64,000 bases of DNA from JAOPZW01 sp963789015 (GCA_963789015.1 CAWBIU010000001.1:868001-932000), one strand, 5' to 3'; positions 42,425 to 51,103 are shown, counted from the first letter of the stretch. The notes: generated by a model not told the origin, from the letters alone. Made by a program: numbers and translations.

Positions 42425-43815
42425 CCCGCCGTGTCGCCGTCATCGGCGCCGGACCCTCTGGGTTCTATGCCACCGAGATCCTCCTCCGAGCGGGTGTGGA
42501 GGTGGATCTGTACGACGCGCTGCCGACCCCGTTCGGGCTCGTTCGATCGGGCGTCGCGCCGGATCACCCGAAGATCAAGAGCGTCACGCGCGTCTACGAG
42601 AAGACCGCCGGACATTCAGGATTCCGCTTCTATGGCGGCGTCACGCTCGGCGAGGACGTATCGCGCGGCGAGCTCGTGGAGCGCTACGACGCGGTGCTCT
42701 ACGCCGTCGGCGCCGCGGACGGCCGGCGTCTGGGGATCCCGGGTGAGGACCTGCCGGGCTCGCACTCGGCCACCGAGTTCGTCGGCTGGTACAACGGCCA
42801 CCCCAACTTCGCCGACCGCGAGTTCGATCTGACGAGCCCCCGCGCGGTGATCATCGGCCACGGCAACGTGGCGGTCGACGTCGCACGCATGCTGGTCCTC
42901 GATCCCGCCGATCTCGCCGTGACCGACGCGGCCGACCACGCGGTGGCGGCGCTCGTCGCGGCGGGCGTGCAAGAGGTCATCGTCCTTGGGCGCCGCGGTC
43001 CTGCACAGAGCGCGTTCACCAACCCGGAGCTGCGCGAACTGGGCGAGCTGACACGGGCCTATGTCGCGGTTGAAGCCGAACAGCTCGAGCTGGACGAGCA
43101 CAGTGAGCGGTGGCTCTGGTCCGACGCGGCTGACGCGACGGCGCGCCGGAACGTCGAGATCCTGCGGGAGTACGCGGGCCGATCCGCCGATGGGCGTACG
43201 CGCCGCATCGAGCTGCGCTTTCTCCGCTCGCCCATCGAGTTGATCGCGGGAGCGGACGGCCGCGTCGCCGCGGTGCGGACCTCGATCAACCGCATCGAAG
43301 CCGACGAGCGCGGGCAGCCGCGGGCCGTCGCGACCGGTGAGGAGGAGCTCATCGAGTGCGGTCTCGTCCTGCGGTCGGTCGGCTACCGTGGCCGGCGACT
43401 GCCGGGCGTGCCGTTCGATGAGCGCCGCGGGCTCATCAGCAACGTCGACGGACGCGTGACGGCCGAGGGCGGAGATGTGCTCGCCGGCGAGTACGCCGTC
43501 GGCTGGATCAAGCGCGGGCCGAGCGGCGTCATCGGGACCAACAAGCGCTGCGCCGCCGAGACGGTCGCTCATCTGCTCGAGGACCTGGACGCCGGGCGCT
43601 GTGCGCCCGGCGCGGCGGTCGGCGGCGACGAGGTCGACCGCTGGCTCCGCGAGCGCGTGGCGGGCCTCGTGGTGTGGAACGGGTGGGCGGCGATCGACGC
43701 ACACGAACGCGCTGCGGGTGCACCGCAGGGCCGGCCGCGGAGAAAAGTCGTTCGCGTCCCCGACATGCACGCGATCGCCCGAGACGAGAGCCCTGCGCTC
43801 GTCCGGACACGCTGA
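42421..43815 (+). CDS. FprA-type ferredoxin-NADP reductase (adrenodoxin reductase-like)
   Basis: This 464-residue flavoprotein has FAD motif VAVIGAGPSGFYATEILLRAG, the family hallmark PTPFGLVRSGVAPDHPKIKSV, NADP motif VIIGHGNVAVDVARML and the GWIKRGPSGVIGTNK end. It passes electrons from NADPH to a ferredoxin, most likely for the Rieske oxygenase here. The TTG start overlaps the previous stop. The C-terminal 25 residues are basic and variable. Confidence 0.9.
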   Translation: MTRRVAVIGAGPSGFYATEILLRAGVEVDLYDALPTPFGLVRSGVAPDHPKIKSVTRVYEKTAGHSGFRFYGGVTLGEDVSRGELVERYDAVLYAVGAADGRRLGIPGEDLPGSHSATEFVGWYNGHPNFADREFDLTSPRAVIIGHGNVAVDVARMLVLDPADLAVTDAADHAVAALVAAGVQEVIVLGRRGPAQSAFTNPELRELGELTRAYVAVEAEQLELDEHSERWLWSDAADATARRNVEILREYAGRSADGRTRRIELRFLRSPIELIAGADGRVAAVRTSINRIEADERGQPRAVATGEEELIECGLVLRSVGYRGRRLPGVPFDERRGLISNVDGRVTAEGGDVLAGEYAVGWIKRGPSGVIGTNKRCAAETVAHLLEDLDAGRCAPGAAVGGDEVDRWLRERVAGLVVWNGWAAIDAHERAAGAPQGRPRRKVVRVPDMHAIARDESPALVRTR

Positions 43816-43819
43816 CGGC

Positions 43820-44518
43820 ATGGCAGCATCCGCACCGATCACCCAGCCGATGGCGGACCTGCGCCGGCGCGTTCTCGCCGAGCTCGAACGGTGTGCCGTC
43901 GGTCGCGACAACCCGGCCCACCGCCGCCTCGCCGCGGGGCAGCTGACGGTCGCCGAGCGGAAGCTCTGGGCCAAGGAGCAATGGCACTGGCACCGCGCGT
44001 TTCCCGCCGTACTCGCCATCCTCGCCGCGCAGTGCCCATCCCCGGAGCTGCGATCCACGCTGCTGCGGCGTGCGGCGCTCGAGGATGGCGCGATGCCCGC
44101 CGAGAGCCCGGGACGCTGCGCCGAGTGGGAGCGTGTGAGCGAGGCGTTCGGCGTCGGGCGCGACCAGCTCGTTGCGTCACAGCCGGGGCCCGAGACCGAG
44201 ACGATGATCACTGTACAGCGCGCGGTCGCGGCCCGGCCCTTCCATGAGGGCTGGGTCGGGATCATGGTCGGCGTGGACGGGGAGACGCAGATGCATAACG
44301 TCGCCCGCCGGGAAGCGATGCGCGGCCACTACGGTGTGCCCGACGAGGCGCTCAGGTACGTCCCGGTGCCAGCCGCCAATCCCATGATCGAGGCGCTCGA
44401 CCCCGTCGAGCCGTACCTGGACGGAAGCTCCGACGGCGCGTGCGAGGCCCTCCGGCTCGTCCTCCACGCCCGCTGGAACTACTTCAACGCAATCGGCCGC
44501 GGCGACAGAACCTGTTAG
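43820..44518 (+). CDS. TenA/PqqC-fold protein, possible heme-oxygenase-like diiron oxidase
   Basis: A 232-residue all-helical protein of the TENA/PqqC/CADD fold: LTVAERKLWAKEQWHWHRAFPAVLAILAAQCP, then a region with AALEDGAMP and HEGWVGIMVGVDGETQMHN, and LRLVLHARWNYFNAIGRG at the end. His and Glu residues at helix positions could hold one or two iron atoms, as in heme-oxygenase-like diiron oxidases. It is the last gene of the operon. The reaction is unknown; oxidation of a pathway intermediate is a guess. Confidence 0.72.
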   Translation: MAASAPITQPMADLRRRVLAELERCAVGRDNPAHRRLAAGQLTVAERKLWAKEQWHWHRAFPAVLAILAAQCPSPELRSTLLRRAALEDGAMPAESPGRCAEWERVSEAFGVGRDQLVASQPGPETETMITVQRAVAARPFHEGWVGIMVGVDGETQMHNVARREAMRGHYGVPDEALRYVPVPAANPMIEALDPVEPYLDGSSDGACEALRLVLHARWNYFNAIGRGDRTC

Positions 44519-44879
44519 CTGCTCCGAACGCGACCCCTCCGCGGAGGGTCGACCCGGGGGCGCGCGTCGGAGATCCATTTCCCTTGAAGCGTCGGCGCCC
44601 CGCGCGGTCTCTGCTCTCACTCGAGAGCACGACCCGGGTCTCGCGGTGCGCGGACCGGCGCGCAGGGCGGCTTCGACGGCCCAACGCCTCGCGGAGCGTC
44701 ATCAGGCGCTCACCGTCGGCAGGTGTGCCGCGGGTCGAGACGAGTGGGCGGAGCCTGAACGACGGATGCGGATTCCCGTCCGCGCCGTTCCTGAGGGGTA
44801 CGGGGGTCGTTGCGTGCGCGGCCAAGGCAGTGGGCGACCTGCGTCGACCACGGGATCGCGGCCGTTCCTCCTGGTTGCC
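44519..44879. other. Island tail without a supported gene
   Basis: No frame here shows a family or good start. The sequence is likely the decayed remainder of the integrase gene and junction DNA. Minus-strand frames continue from the integrase fragment but lose similarity. Confidence 0.5.
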
Positions 44880-45144
44880 CGTCGCGGGGCGCCGGCGAGG
44901 ATCGTGTTGAGGCGGTCGGCCGCGTCGGCGGGGGTGAGGTAGGAGGCGTCGGGCTTGGGGCCGTTGGCGGCGCGCCAGACGATCGCGCCGCGAGCGGTGC
45001 GCCTGCCGCTGTCCTTGACCCAGGCGGGTCCGAGAACCTTCTGATGGCGGCCGGTCGCGTCGCGCCAGAGCGCGTGCCAGCGCTTGCCGCCGCCTCGCTC
45101 CACGACGCTGCAGGTCCCCGGAGCGGCCTGACCTCGCCGGCCAT
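44880..45144 (-). pseudogene. Tyrosine integrase remnant at the island's right end
   Basis: Read on the minus strand from ATG 45144 (MAGEVRPLRG), then one base shifted, the sequence gives CSVVERGGGKRWHALWRDATGRHQKVLGPAWV and LTPADAADRLNTILAGAPR. This is the arm-binding N-terminal domain of actinobacterial site-specific integrases. Adding a G to the CGGGGACC run near 45113 joins the two. The core-binding and catalytic domains are missing. It is inactive and lies next to attR, where an integrase is expected. Confidence 0.72.
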
Positions 45145-45282
45145 CACGCGACCGACCTCCACAACCACGGTTGGTGGTGTCTTCCACGTTGTGTTGCCCA
45201 AATCGCCTCAGACAACCCGAGATAAGGGTCCTCAGGACATGGGATGTCCCCGTAGTTATGCGGGTTCGCGGTCTCGCGGGCG

Positions 45283-45329
45283 TGCTTTGCAAGCAGGAGG
45301 TCACCGGTTCGATCCCGGTTGGCTCCATC
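45283..45329 (+). repeat. Right attachment repeat (attR), copy of tRNA-Ala 3' end
   Basis: This is identical over 47 bp to 33885-33931. Upstream of it the tRNA 5' half is absent, so it is not a second tRNA gene. Antisense translation gives the well-known spurious GIEPVTSCLQS peptide seen across tRNA 3' ends. Confidence 0.9.
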
Positions 45330-45449
45330 CGTACGCGGCCGCGCCAGGCTCGCCGCCGACACGAGGCGCCGCGCTTATTCGATCGTTAAGTCGATGGATG
45401 TAGCGTCGCGCCCCTGAGGGGGGCAGGGACATCGTTCGGGGCGTACGTC

Positions 45450-46373
45450 GTGCGGCGCCTCGCCGCCGTGTCCTTCGTCGTGCTGGTCACGCCGTCGCTG
45501 ACCTACCTGCTCTTCGGCTCCCTGCGTGAGGGCGTGTCGGTCACCGACCAGGCCTCGCAGTTGCCGGGCTACCTGTCGGACACGTTCCTGCATCTGGACT
45601 TCGGCTACTCCCCGAAGTTCCAGAAGCCGCGCGGTCAGGTCCTGCTCGACACGATGCCCGTCGACATCGCGCTGCTCATCGGCTCACTCGTCTGCGGCGT
45701 GGCCATCGGTCTCGCGGCCGGCCTCGTCGGCGGGGCGCGCCGTCGCAGCGCCGCCGACCGGGCGCTGGCCGTGGGCAGCGCCATCGGGATGAGCATGCCC
45801 GTGTACTGGTTCAGCTCGATCGTGCTCGTGCTGTTCGCCCCGCAGTCGGGCTACCTGCTCCAGATCCCGTTCCTGTCCTGGTACGGCGGCTACGTCCCCT
45901 TCGCCGACAGTCCGCTGCGCTGGCTGCAGTCGCTGTGGGTTCCGTGGCTCGTCCTGGCTGCGCCGCTGGCGGCGATGGTCTACCGGATGACCCGCGCCTC
46001 GCTGGCAGAGGTCGTGAGCGAGGACTTCGTACGCACGGCGCGCGCCAAGGGCGTGCGCGAGCGGATCGTCCTGCGCCGCCACGCGCTGCGCGCCGCGCTG
46101 TCGCCGGTCATCGGACTGGTGTCGGTCAACGTCGCGCTGCTGGTCACGAACGTCATCGTCATCGAGCGCGCGTTCAACCTGCCCGGCTTCTTCCGCGTGG
46201 CCGACATCGGCCAGTTCGGGGGCCTGGGCGACTACGGCGCCCGGCTGACGGAGCCCCCGATCTCGCTCGAGGACGTCCAGGCGCTGATCGTCGAGGCGTC
46301 GCTGCTCATCGCGCTGACGATGTTCCTGGCCGACGTGCTTCGCGCCAAGCTCGACCCGCGGGCGCGGATGTAA
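45450..46373 (+). CDS. ABC transporter permease, DppB/OppB type (isolated)
   Basis: This 307-residue permease has about six helices and the BPD_transp_1 EAA loop (MTRASLAEVVSEDFVRTARAKGVRERIVLRRHALRAALSPVI). The SMPVYWFSSIVLVLFAP segment is typical of peptide/nickel importers. No DppC partner, ATPase or binding protein follows; the next gene is on the other strand. It sits 120 bp outside the island's right end, so the rest of the operon may have been lost. GTG at 45450 is the first possible start. Confidence 0.85.
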   Translation: MRRLAAVSFVVLVTPSLTYLLFGSLREGVSVTDQASQLPGYLSDTFLHLDFGYSPKFQKPRGQVLLDTMPVDIALLIGSLVCGVAIGLAAGLVGGARRRSAADRALAVGSAIGMSMPVYWFSSIVLVLFAPQSGYLLQIPFLSWYGGYVPFADSPLRWLQSLWVPWLVLAAPLAAMVYRMTRASLAEVVSEDFVRTARAKGVRERIVLRRHALRAALSPVIGLVSVNVALLVTNVIVIERAFNLPGFFRVADIGQFGGLGDYGARLTEPPISLEDVQALIVEASLLIALTMFLADVLRAKLDPRARM

Positions 46374-46514
46374 TTGCTCGGCTTGGGCCAGGATGTCGCC
46401 GCGAGGGTGTTCAGCCGGGCCGACCGCCAGCGCTATCGCGAGTGCCGCCGGTCACGCTGATCAGGGCAACGATGGCAGGGGCGGCCAGCGGCCGTAGGTT
46501 CCTCCTCAGCTGAG

Positions 46515-47183
46515 TCACTGCTGCATCCTTGGATCGTGCGTCGCGTCGGCGTACATGGCAGGGCAACCGTGATCGACGGCTTCGGGGCGCAGTTCGTAGT
46601 GCCAGGCTTCGTTGCCGTAGATCTGGCACAGCCTGTACTCGTCGCCGTGCTCGGACAGCCACGCCGCGGCAACGGAGGGCCCGATGTCGACCGCGTCCCC
46701 CGAGACGTGAGCAGACGTGTCGGGGGTGGCGACCCATCGGGCAGCTTCCTGCTCCGAGCCGTACTTCGAGACCGCCTCCTGGAGGAGGTGTTCCTGGTAC
46801 TCCGGGGAACGCCAGCCGCTGTCGACATGGAGCTCGACGCCGTCGTCTGCGGCATCGGTTGCAGCTCGGCGCAGGGCACCGAGGAGGGCTGGATCGAGGT
46901 TGGCGACACCCGGAACCTCGTCATCGAAGACCGTCGTGCCGTCGGGGACGGCACCGTCGGCCTCGCCGAGCGCACCAGGGCGCACGCCGCGAGGGACGCC
47001 GATGGGCGTTGCGGGCGTCGAGGACGAGGACGCCGTCGACGGCGAGGACCCCGGCAACTGGTCGCCGAGGGCCGCGGGGATCGCCGCGATGACGACGAGG
47101 AGGCCGGCGACACGGATCCTGCGAATCCGGAGCCGACGGGTCGTTGTTCGTGCTGGTTCGCCGTAGGTCACGCCTCCAGCCAA
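46515..47183 (-). CDS. VanY-like D-alanyl-D-alanine carboxypeptidase
   Basis: This approximately 222-residue protein has an N-terminal membrane anchor (RIRVAGLLVVIAAIPAAL) and a Ser/Thr/Pro linker. The M15B/VanY domain carries zinc motifs SAHVSGDAVDIG (SxHxxGxAxD) and AWHYELRP, plus VDSGWRSPEYQEHLL. It trims the terminal D-Ala from peptidoglycan stems outside the membrane. The TTG at 47183 or GTG at 47171 may start it. It is divergent from a VanR/VanS-like pair, with 73 bp between. Confidence 0.85.
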   Translation of the reverse strand: MAGGVTYGEPARTTTRRLRIRRIRVAGLLVVIAAIPAALGDQLPGSSPSTASSSSTPATPIGVPRGVRPGALGEADGAVPDGTTVFDDEVPGVANLDPALLGALRRAATDAADDGVELHVDSGWRSPEYQEHLLQEAVSKYGSEQEAARWVATPDTSAHVSGDAVDIGPSVAAAWLSEHGDEYRLCQIYGNEAWHYELRPEAVDHGCPAMYADATHDPRMQQ

Positions 47184-47256
47184 CCCCGCGTGGCGTTGCC
47201 AGCACGTAAGGGGTTTTCGATACGCCGACGATATGCGCCGGCCCTAGCATCCGAGC

Positions 47257-47952
47257 ATGCGCGTGTTGCTCGTCGAGGACGAGCCGTACCTGGCCGACGC
47301 CATCCGCGATGGCCTACGCCTGGAGGCGATCGCGGCAGACATCGCGGGTGACGGCGACACCGCCCTCGAGCTGCTGAGCGTCAACGCCTACGACATCGCC
47401 GTCCTCGACCGGGACATCCCCGGACCCAGCGGTGACGCCATCGCCGAGCGCATCGTCGCCTCCGGCAGCGGCATGCCGATCCTCATGCTCACCGCCGCCG
47501 ACCGTCTCGACGACAAGGCCTCCGGGTTCGGGCTCGGCGCCGACGACTACCTCACGAAGCCGTTCGAGCTCGGAGAGCTCGTGCTCCGTCTCCGAGCGCT
47601 CGACCGCAGGCGTGCACACCACAGGCCGCCTGTGCGAGAGATCGCAGGTCTGCGGCTGGACCCGTTCCGCCGCGAGGTCTACCGCGACGGCCGCTACGTC
47701 GCCCTGACCCGGAAGCAGTTCGCGGTGCTCGAGGTCCTCGTCGTTGCCGAAGGCGGTGTCGTCAGTGCCGAGGAGCTCCTGGAACGGGCGTGGGACGAGA
47801 ACGCAGACCCGTTCACAAACGCCGTGCGCATCACGGTCTCGGCACTGCGCAAACGCCTCGGCGAACCCTGGATCATCGCCACCGTGGCCGGCGCCGGGTA
47901 CCGCATCGACACGCAACCAGACACCGAGCGTGACCGAGGGGACCGTGGATAG
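47257..47952 (+). CDS. OmpR/VanR-type response regulator
   Basis: A 231-residue regulator: receiver (LLVEDEPYLADAIRDGL, Asp in AVLDRDIPG, TAADRLDDKASGFGLGADDYLTKPF) and a winged-helix output (LTRKQFAVLEVLVVAEGGVVSAEELLERAW...VRITVSALRKRLGEPWIIATVAGAGYRI). It probably activates its own operon and the divergent vanY-like gene. It overlaps the kinase gene by 8 nt. Confidence 0.9.
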   Translation: MRVLLVEDEPYLADAIRDGLRLEAIAADIAGDGDTALELLSVNAYDIAVLDRDIPGPSGDAIAERIVASGSGMPILMLTAADRLDDKASGFGLGADDYLTKPFELGELVLRLRALDRRRAHHRPPVREIAGLRLDPFRREVYRDGRYVALTRKQFAVLEVLVVAEGGVVSAEELLERAWDENADPFTNAVRITVSALRKRLGEPWIIATVAGAGYRIDTQPDTERDRGDRG

Positions 47953-49051
47953 AGCCCCTGGGTTGAGCGTCCGCCTCAAGCTCACCCTCAGCTACGCCGG
48001 CTTCCTGATGCTCGCAGGAGCCCTGCTGCTCGCGGTCGTGTGGGTGTTCCTGCTGCGTTACGTACCCGACCGTGTGGTCCTCGTAGGGCCCGGCGCCCCC
48101 GGCCCCTTCATTCCCGACCGCTCCGACCTCCTGGACGCTTTCGCTCCGAAGGCAGCCATCGCACTGGCGTTCCTGCTGGTGTTCGGTCTCCTGGGAGGAT
48201 GGATGCTCGCCGGCCAGATGCTCACGCCTCTGACTCGCATCACCGATGCCGCACGCATGGCCGCGAGCGGATCGCTCTCCCACCGAATCCGGCTACATGG
48301 CCGCAGAGACGAGTTCCGCGAGCTCGCCGACGCCTTCGACGCCATGCTCGCGCGGCTCGAAGCACAGGTCGCCGAACAGCAGCGATTCGCAGCCAACGCC
48401 TCCCACGAACTGCGCACCCCGCTGGCAGTCACGCAGACGCTGCTCGACGTGGCCCGCAAGGATCCGAACCGCGACAACGGCGAGCTGGTCGACCGCCTCC
48501 ACGCGGTCAACACCCGAGCGATCGATCTCACCGAAGCACTGCTCCTGCTCACCCGCGCCGACCAGCGGTCCTTCGTCCGAGAGCACGCCGACCTCTCCCT
48601 CATTGCCGAAGAAGCCACCGAGACGCTCCTCCCCCTCGCAGAACGACGCGGCGCCACCATCGAGACCTCCGGCGACGCGACCCCCACCGTCGGCTCACCC
48701 GCCCTCCTGCTGCAGATGGCCACGAACCTCGTGCACAACGCGATCGTCCACAACCTGCCCGAACAGGGCACCGTGTGGGTGAGGACCAGCGTTCACCCCG
48801 AGAATGTGGTTCTCACTGTCGAGAACACCGGCGAGAAGCTCACCCCACAGCTGGTTGCCACGCTTGCCGAGCCGTTTCAGCGCGGCAGCAAACGCATACG
48901 CACCGACCACGCAGGCGTCGGCCTCGGCCTGGCGATCGTCAAGCGCATCACCCAAGCACACGACGGAACCCTCACCCTCACCCCCCGCGACGCTGGCGGG
49001 CTCTGCGTCACGGTGCAACTACCCGTCGCGCCACCGCACACTGGCAGATGA
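47945..49051 (+). CDS. VanS-like membrane histidine kinase
   Basis: This 368-residue kinase has two N-terminal helices (LTLSYAGFLMLAGALLLAVVWVF and AALAFLLVFGLLGGWMLAG-like) with a short outer loop of about 30 residues. HAMP follows, then the H-box FAANASHELRTPLAVTQTLLDVA, N-box LLQMATNLVHNAIVHN, and G2 box HAGVGLGLAIVKRI. The short sensor loop fits kinases that sense within or at the membrane. GTG at 47945 follows GAGGGGACC. Confidence 0.88.
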   Translation: MDRAPGLSVRLKLTLSYAGFLMLAGALLLAVVWVFLLRYVPDRVVLVGPGAPGPFIPDRSDLLDAFAPKAAIALAFLLVFGLLGGWMLAGQMLTPLTRITDAARMAASGSLSHRIRLHGRRDEFRELADAFDAMLARLEAQVAEQQRFAANASHELRTPLAVTQTLLDVARKDPNRDNGELVDRLHAVNTRAIDLTEALLLLTRADQRSFVREHADLSLIAEEATETLLPLAERRGATIETSGDATPTVGSPALLLQMATNLVHNAIVHNLPEQGTVWVRTSVHPENVVLTVENTGEKLTPQLVATLAEPFQRGSKRIRTDHAGVGLGLAIVKRITQAHDGTLTLTPRDAGGLCVTVQLPVAPPHTGR

Positions 49052-49705
49052 CCAAGGGCAAGGGATACTTCTTCGGACGGGCCATGACGACGGAGCATCC
49101 CCTTGCGCGGCGCTACGCGCGCGCTGCAACAGTCGTCGTGCGGTCGCCGACCATGTTAGTGAGAGAGCGAGAACAGGAACCATGAGTGACCTCAATCGGT
49201 CGGTTGTGGTAAGGACCGTGGCCTGACGTTAGATTGGCAGTGAGAAAAAGTCATCGTCCCATCGGGATGAACCTGGGTTGAGCGAACGGCGCTCAGGTCG
49301 TAGGAGAAGGTTGCGCCGTCCTGGACCACACAAAAAGGCCGGTCACATGAAACCGGTCCACGCGTCAGCGCCGAGGCCGGTGCGCGAGCTGCGCGCATGC
49401 TGAAGCGGGACTGCGTGGGCGGTGGTCGCCGGCGTCGTGGCTCTCTCACTCGCGAAGAGAGCTGTCATTGCTCAGCCCCCTCCCCAGCGGGACCGAGGAG
49501 TGAGCGCCGCGGCGCCTGACTCAGCTCCGGCACGACGCGCCAAGCGTCCACGCGTTCGTCGTTCTGCTTCATCATCGTGATGAAGGCAACGACGACAGCT
49601 TGGTCGTGACCAGCCGACCCGCGCGGCGCGACCGCGATCGACCAACGCCAGCCGTGCTCTTCTCCGAACTCGTCAGGGCATCGTGCGGGTCATCGCCCGC
49701 TGTGG
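49052..49705. other. Intergenic region without a supported gene
   Basis: No frame in these 650 bp has a recognisable family or a good start. It contains a probable terminator for the antiporter transcript at 49332-49358. GC content looks lower in the first 300 bp than in the flanks. It may be decayed coding DNA. Confidence 0.5.
49332..49358 (-). terminator. Intrinsic terminator, minus strand
   Basis: On the minus strand, a CCGGT/ACCGG stem (plus two more pairs) with an eight-base loop is followed by CCTTTTTG. It would end a leftward transcript from the antiporter gene, about 350 nt downstream of its stop. Confidence 0.55.
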
Positions 49706-51103
49706 TCAACCGTCTCGAAACTCGGCGCCGCCCGCCGCATCGGCAGCGCCCGGTTCGCCGTCCGCTTTCGACTGCTCGGGTCCGTGTCGTCCATCGCTCG
49801 CGCCGCCCCGCTCTCGGGAGCCCTGCGACGCCTGCTGCTGTCCCGGCCCGCGCGCTCGTCCCGCGTCGGCCGCGGCACCTTCCATCGGGGGCCGCTTGCG
49901 GCGGGCGTGGGCGTCATGCCAATTGGCGTAGCGGGACGCCAGTGGGGCCGCGCTGAACCCATGGGCGAATACCGACAGGCCGACGGTCAGGTAGATGGCG
50001 AGCAGGATCAGGTGCTCGTGAGGGAGCTGTGACTCCTCGATCAGGATCACTGCGAAGACGATCGATGCGAGCCCACGGGGTCCGAACCAGCCGAGAAAGC
50101 CGAGCGTCGGCGGACGGGCGTGCGATCCCACCATCGCGAGCGCGACCGGGAGCATCCGCACCACCGTGAGGCTGAGGACGGCGTAGAGGACGAGGCTCCA
50201 GCTCAGGTCTCCGAGGGCGGGCCCGAGCAGGATCGCCCCGAAGAACAGGAGCGTGACGCTGCTCAGGATGTCGCCGACCTCCTCGCTGAGCCGGTTCAGC
50301 TCGTGCGGATCGCGGCGGAGCGCGGCGCGGAAGACCATGCCGCCCACGAACGCCGCGATGAACCCCGACCCGCCGAGGCCGCTCGCGATGCCGTACGCCA
50401 GGGCGGCGCCGGCGGCCGGGATCACCTGGCGCCACGGGCCGTCGATCAGATCCCTGCGGCCGGCGTAGATGAAGATCGCCGCGACCAGGAGCCCCGCGGC
50501 CACTCCGCCGAGCGCCCCGTAGCCGATCTCCTCGAGCAGCAGCGTACCGGCGCTGCGCCCGTCCGAGATCTCTGATTCGACGTCCGCGGCGGCGACCGCG
50601 GCGAACAGCAGCGGTACGCAGATCCCGTCGTTCAGCCCGCTCTCGACGTTCAGGCCCTGGCGGATCCGAGTCGGCACGCGCGGCTCGGTCACGACCGCCT
50701 GCCCGAGCGCGGCGTCGGTCGGCGCAAGGATGACCCCCAGGATCAGCGCCTCGCCAAGCGTCAACTGATCGAAGATCACCGCGGCGCCCAGGGCTCCGAG
50801 GCCGATGGTGAGGGGCAGGCCGATGCCCAGCAGGCGCAGCGGGACGCCGACGTCGGGGCGGAGCTGGCGAAGGTCGATGCGCGAAGCATCCGCGAACAGC
50901 ACCAGGGCCAGAGTCGCCTCGGCCAGGGTGCGTACCGCCGAGCTGCTGCTCTCGAGGTCGATTCCATCCAGCGCGTGCGGGCCCAGGATCAGGCCGGCGG
51001 CCACGAACAGCATCGGCGGCGTCACCGGCGTGCCCGAGAGCCGGCTCGAGATCGCCGCGACGCCCAGCAGCGCGAGCGCCACGATGGCGAGTGCCCATTC
51101 CAT
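49706..51103 (-). CDS. CPA1-family Na+(K+)/H+ antiporter
   Basis: This 465-residue cation/proton antiporter has about 12 helices and the hallmark LAPTDAALGQAVVTEPRVPTRIRQGLNVESGLNDGICVPLLFA (ion-binding ND region). FFGAILLGP and LGWFGPRGLASIVFAVILIEE follow. It exchanges Na+ or K+ for H+ in pH and salt balance. The C-terminal 60 residues are hydrophilic, rich in Gly, Ala and charges. The ATG is at 51103. Confidence 0.9.
   Translation of the reverse strand: MEWALAIVALALLGVAAISSRLSGTPVTPPMLFVAAGLILGPHALDGIDLESSSSAVRTLAEATLALVLFADASRIDLRQLRPDVGVPLRLLGIGLPLTIGLGALGAAVIFDQLTLGEALILGVILAPTDAALGQAVVTEPRVPTRIRQGLNVESGLNDGICVPLLFAAVAAADVESEISDGRSAGTLLLEEIGYGALGGVAAGLLVAAIFIYAGRRDLIDGPWRQVIPAAGAALAYGIASGLGGSGFIAAFVGGMVFRAALRRDPHELNRLSEEVGDILSSVTLLFFGAILLGPALGDLSWSLVLYAVLSLTVVRMLPVALAMVGSHARPPTLGFLGWFGPRGLASIVFAVILIEESQLPHEHLILLAIYLTVGLSVFAHGFSAAPLASRYANWHDAHARRKRPPMEGAAADAGRARGPGQQQASQGSRERGGASDGRHGPEQSKADGEPGAADAAGGAEFRDG

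Larger units (their letters stand above)
33885..45329. mobile_element. Genomic island integrated in tRNA-Ala(UGC)
   Basis: The island is bounded by a 47-bp exact repeat of the tRNA 3' half. An integrase remnant lies about 140 bp inside the right repeat. The cargo is a TetR regulator and a ten-gene catabolic-looking operon on the plus strand. The island has no conjugation or replication genes, and the integrase is broken, so it is probably fixed. The distance between repeat starts is 11,398 bp. Integration in tRNA 3' ends is the established mode of tyrosine-recombinase islands. Confidence 0.85.

Noticed and set aside
44702..45328. Frame starting MEPTGIEPVTSCLQS
   Set aside because: The first part is the known false peptide from antisense reading of a tRNA 3' end; only the later integrase-like part is meaningful.
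45283..45329. Second tRNA-Ala gene
   Set aside because: Only the 3' part is present; no acceptor 5' strand or D-arm upstream. It is an att repeat.
46515..49051. Vancomycin resistance cluster
   Set aside because: vanH, vanA/B and vanX are missing; only VanY-like and regulator-like genes are present.
49192..49449. Minus-strand frame of 85 codons in the gap after the VanS-like kinase
   Set aside because: Composition is mixed, no ribosome site or family; kept as intergenic.
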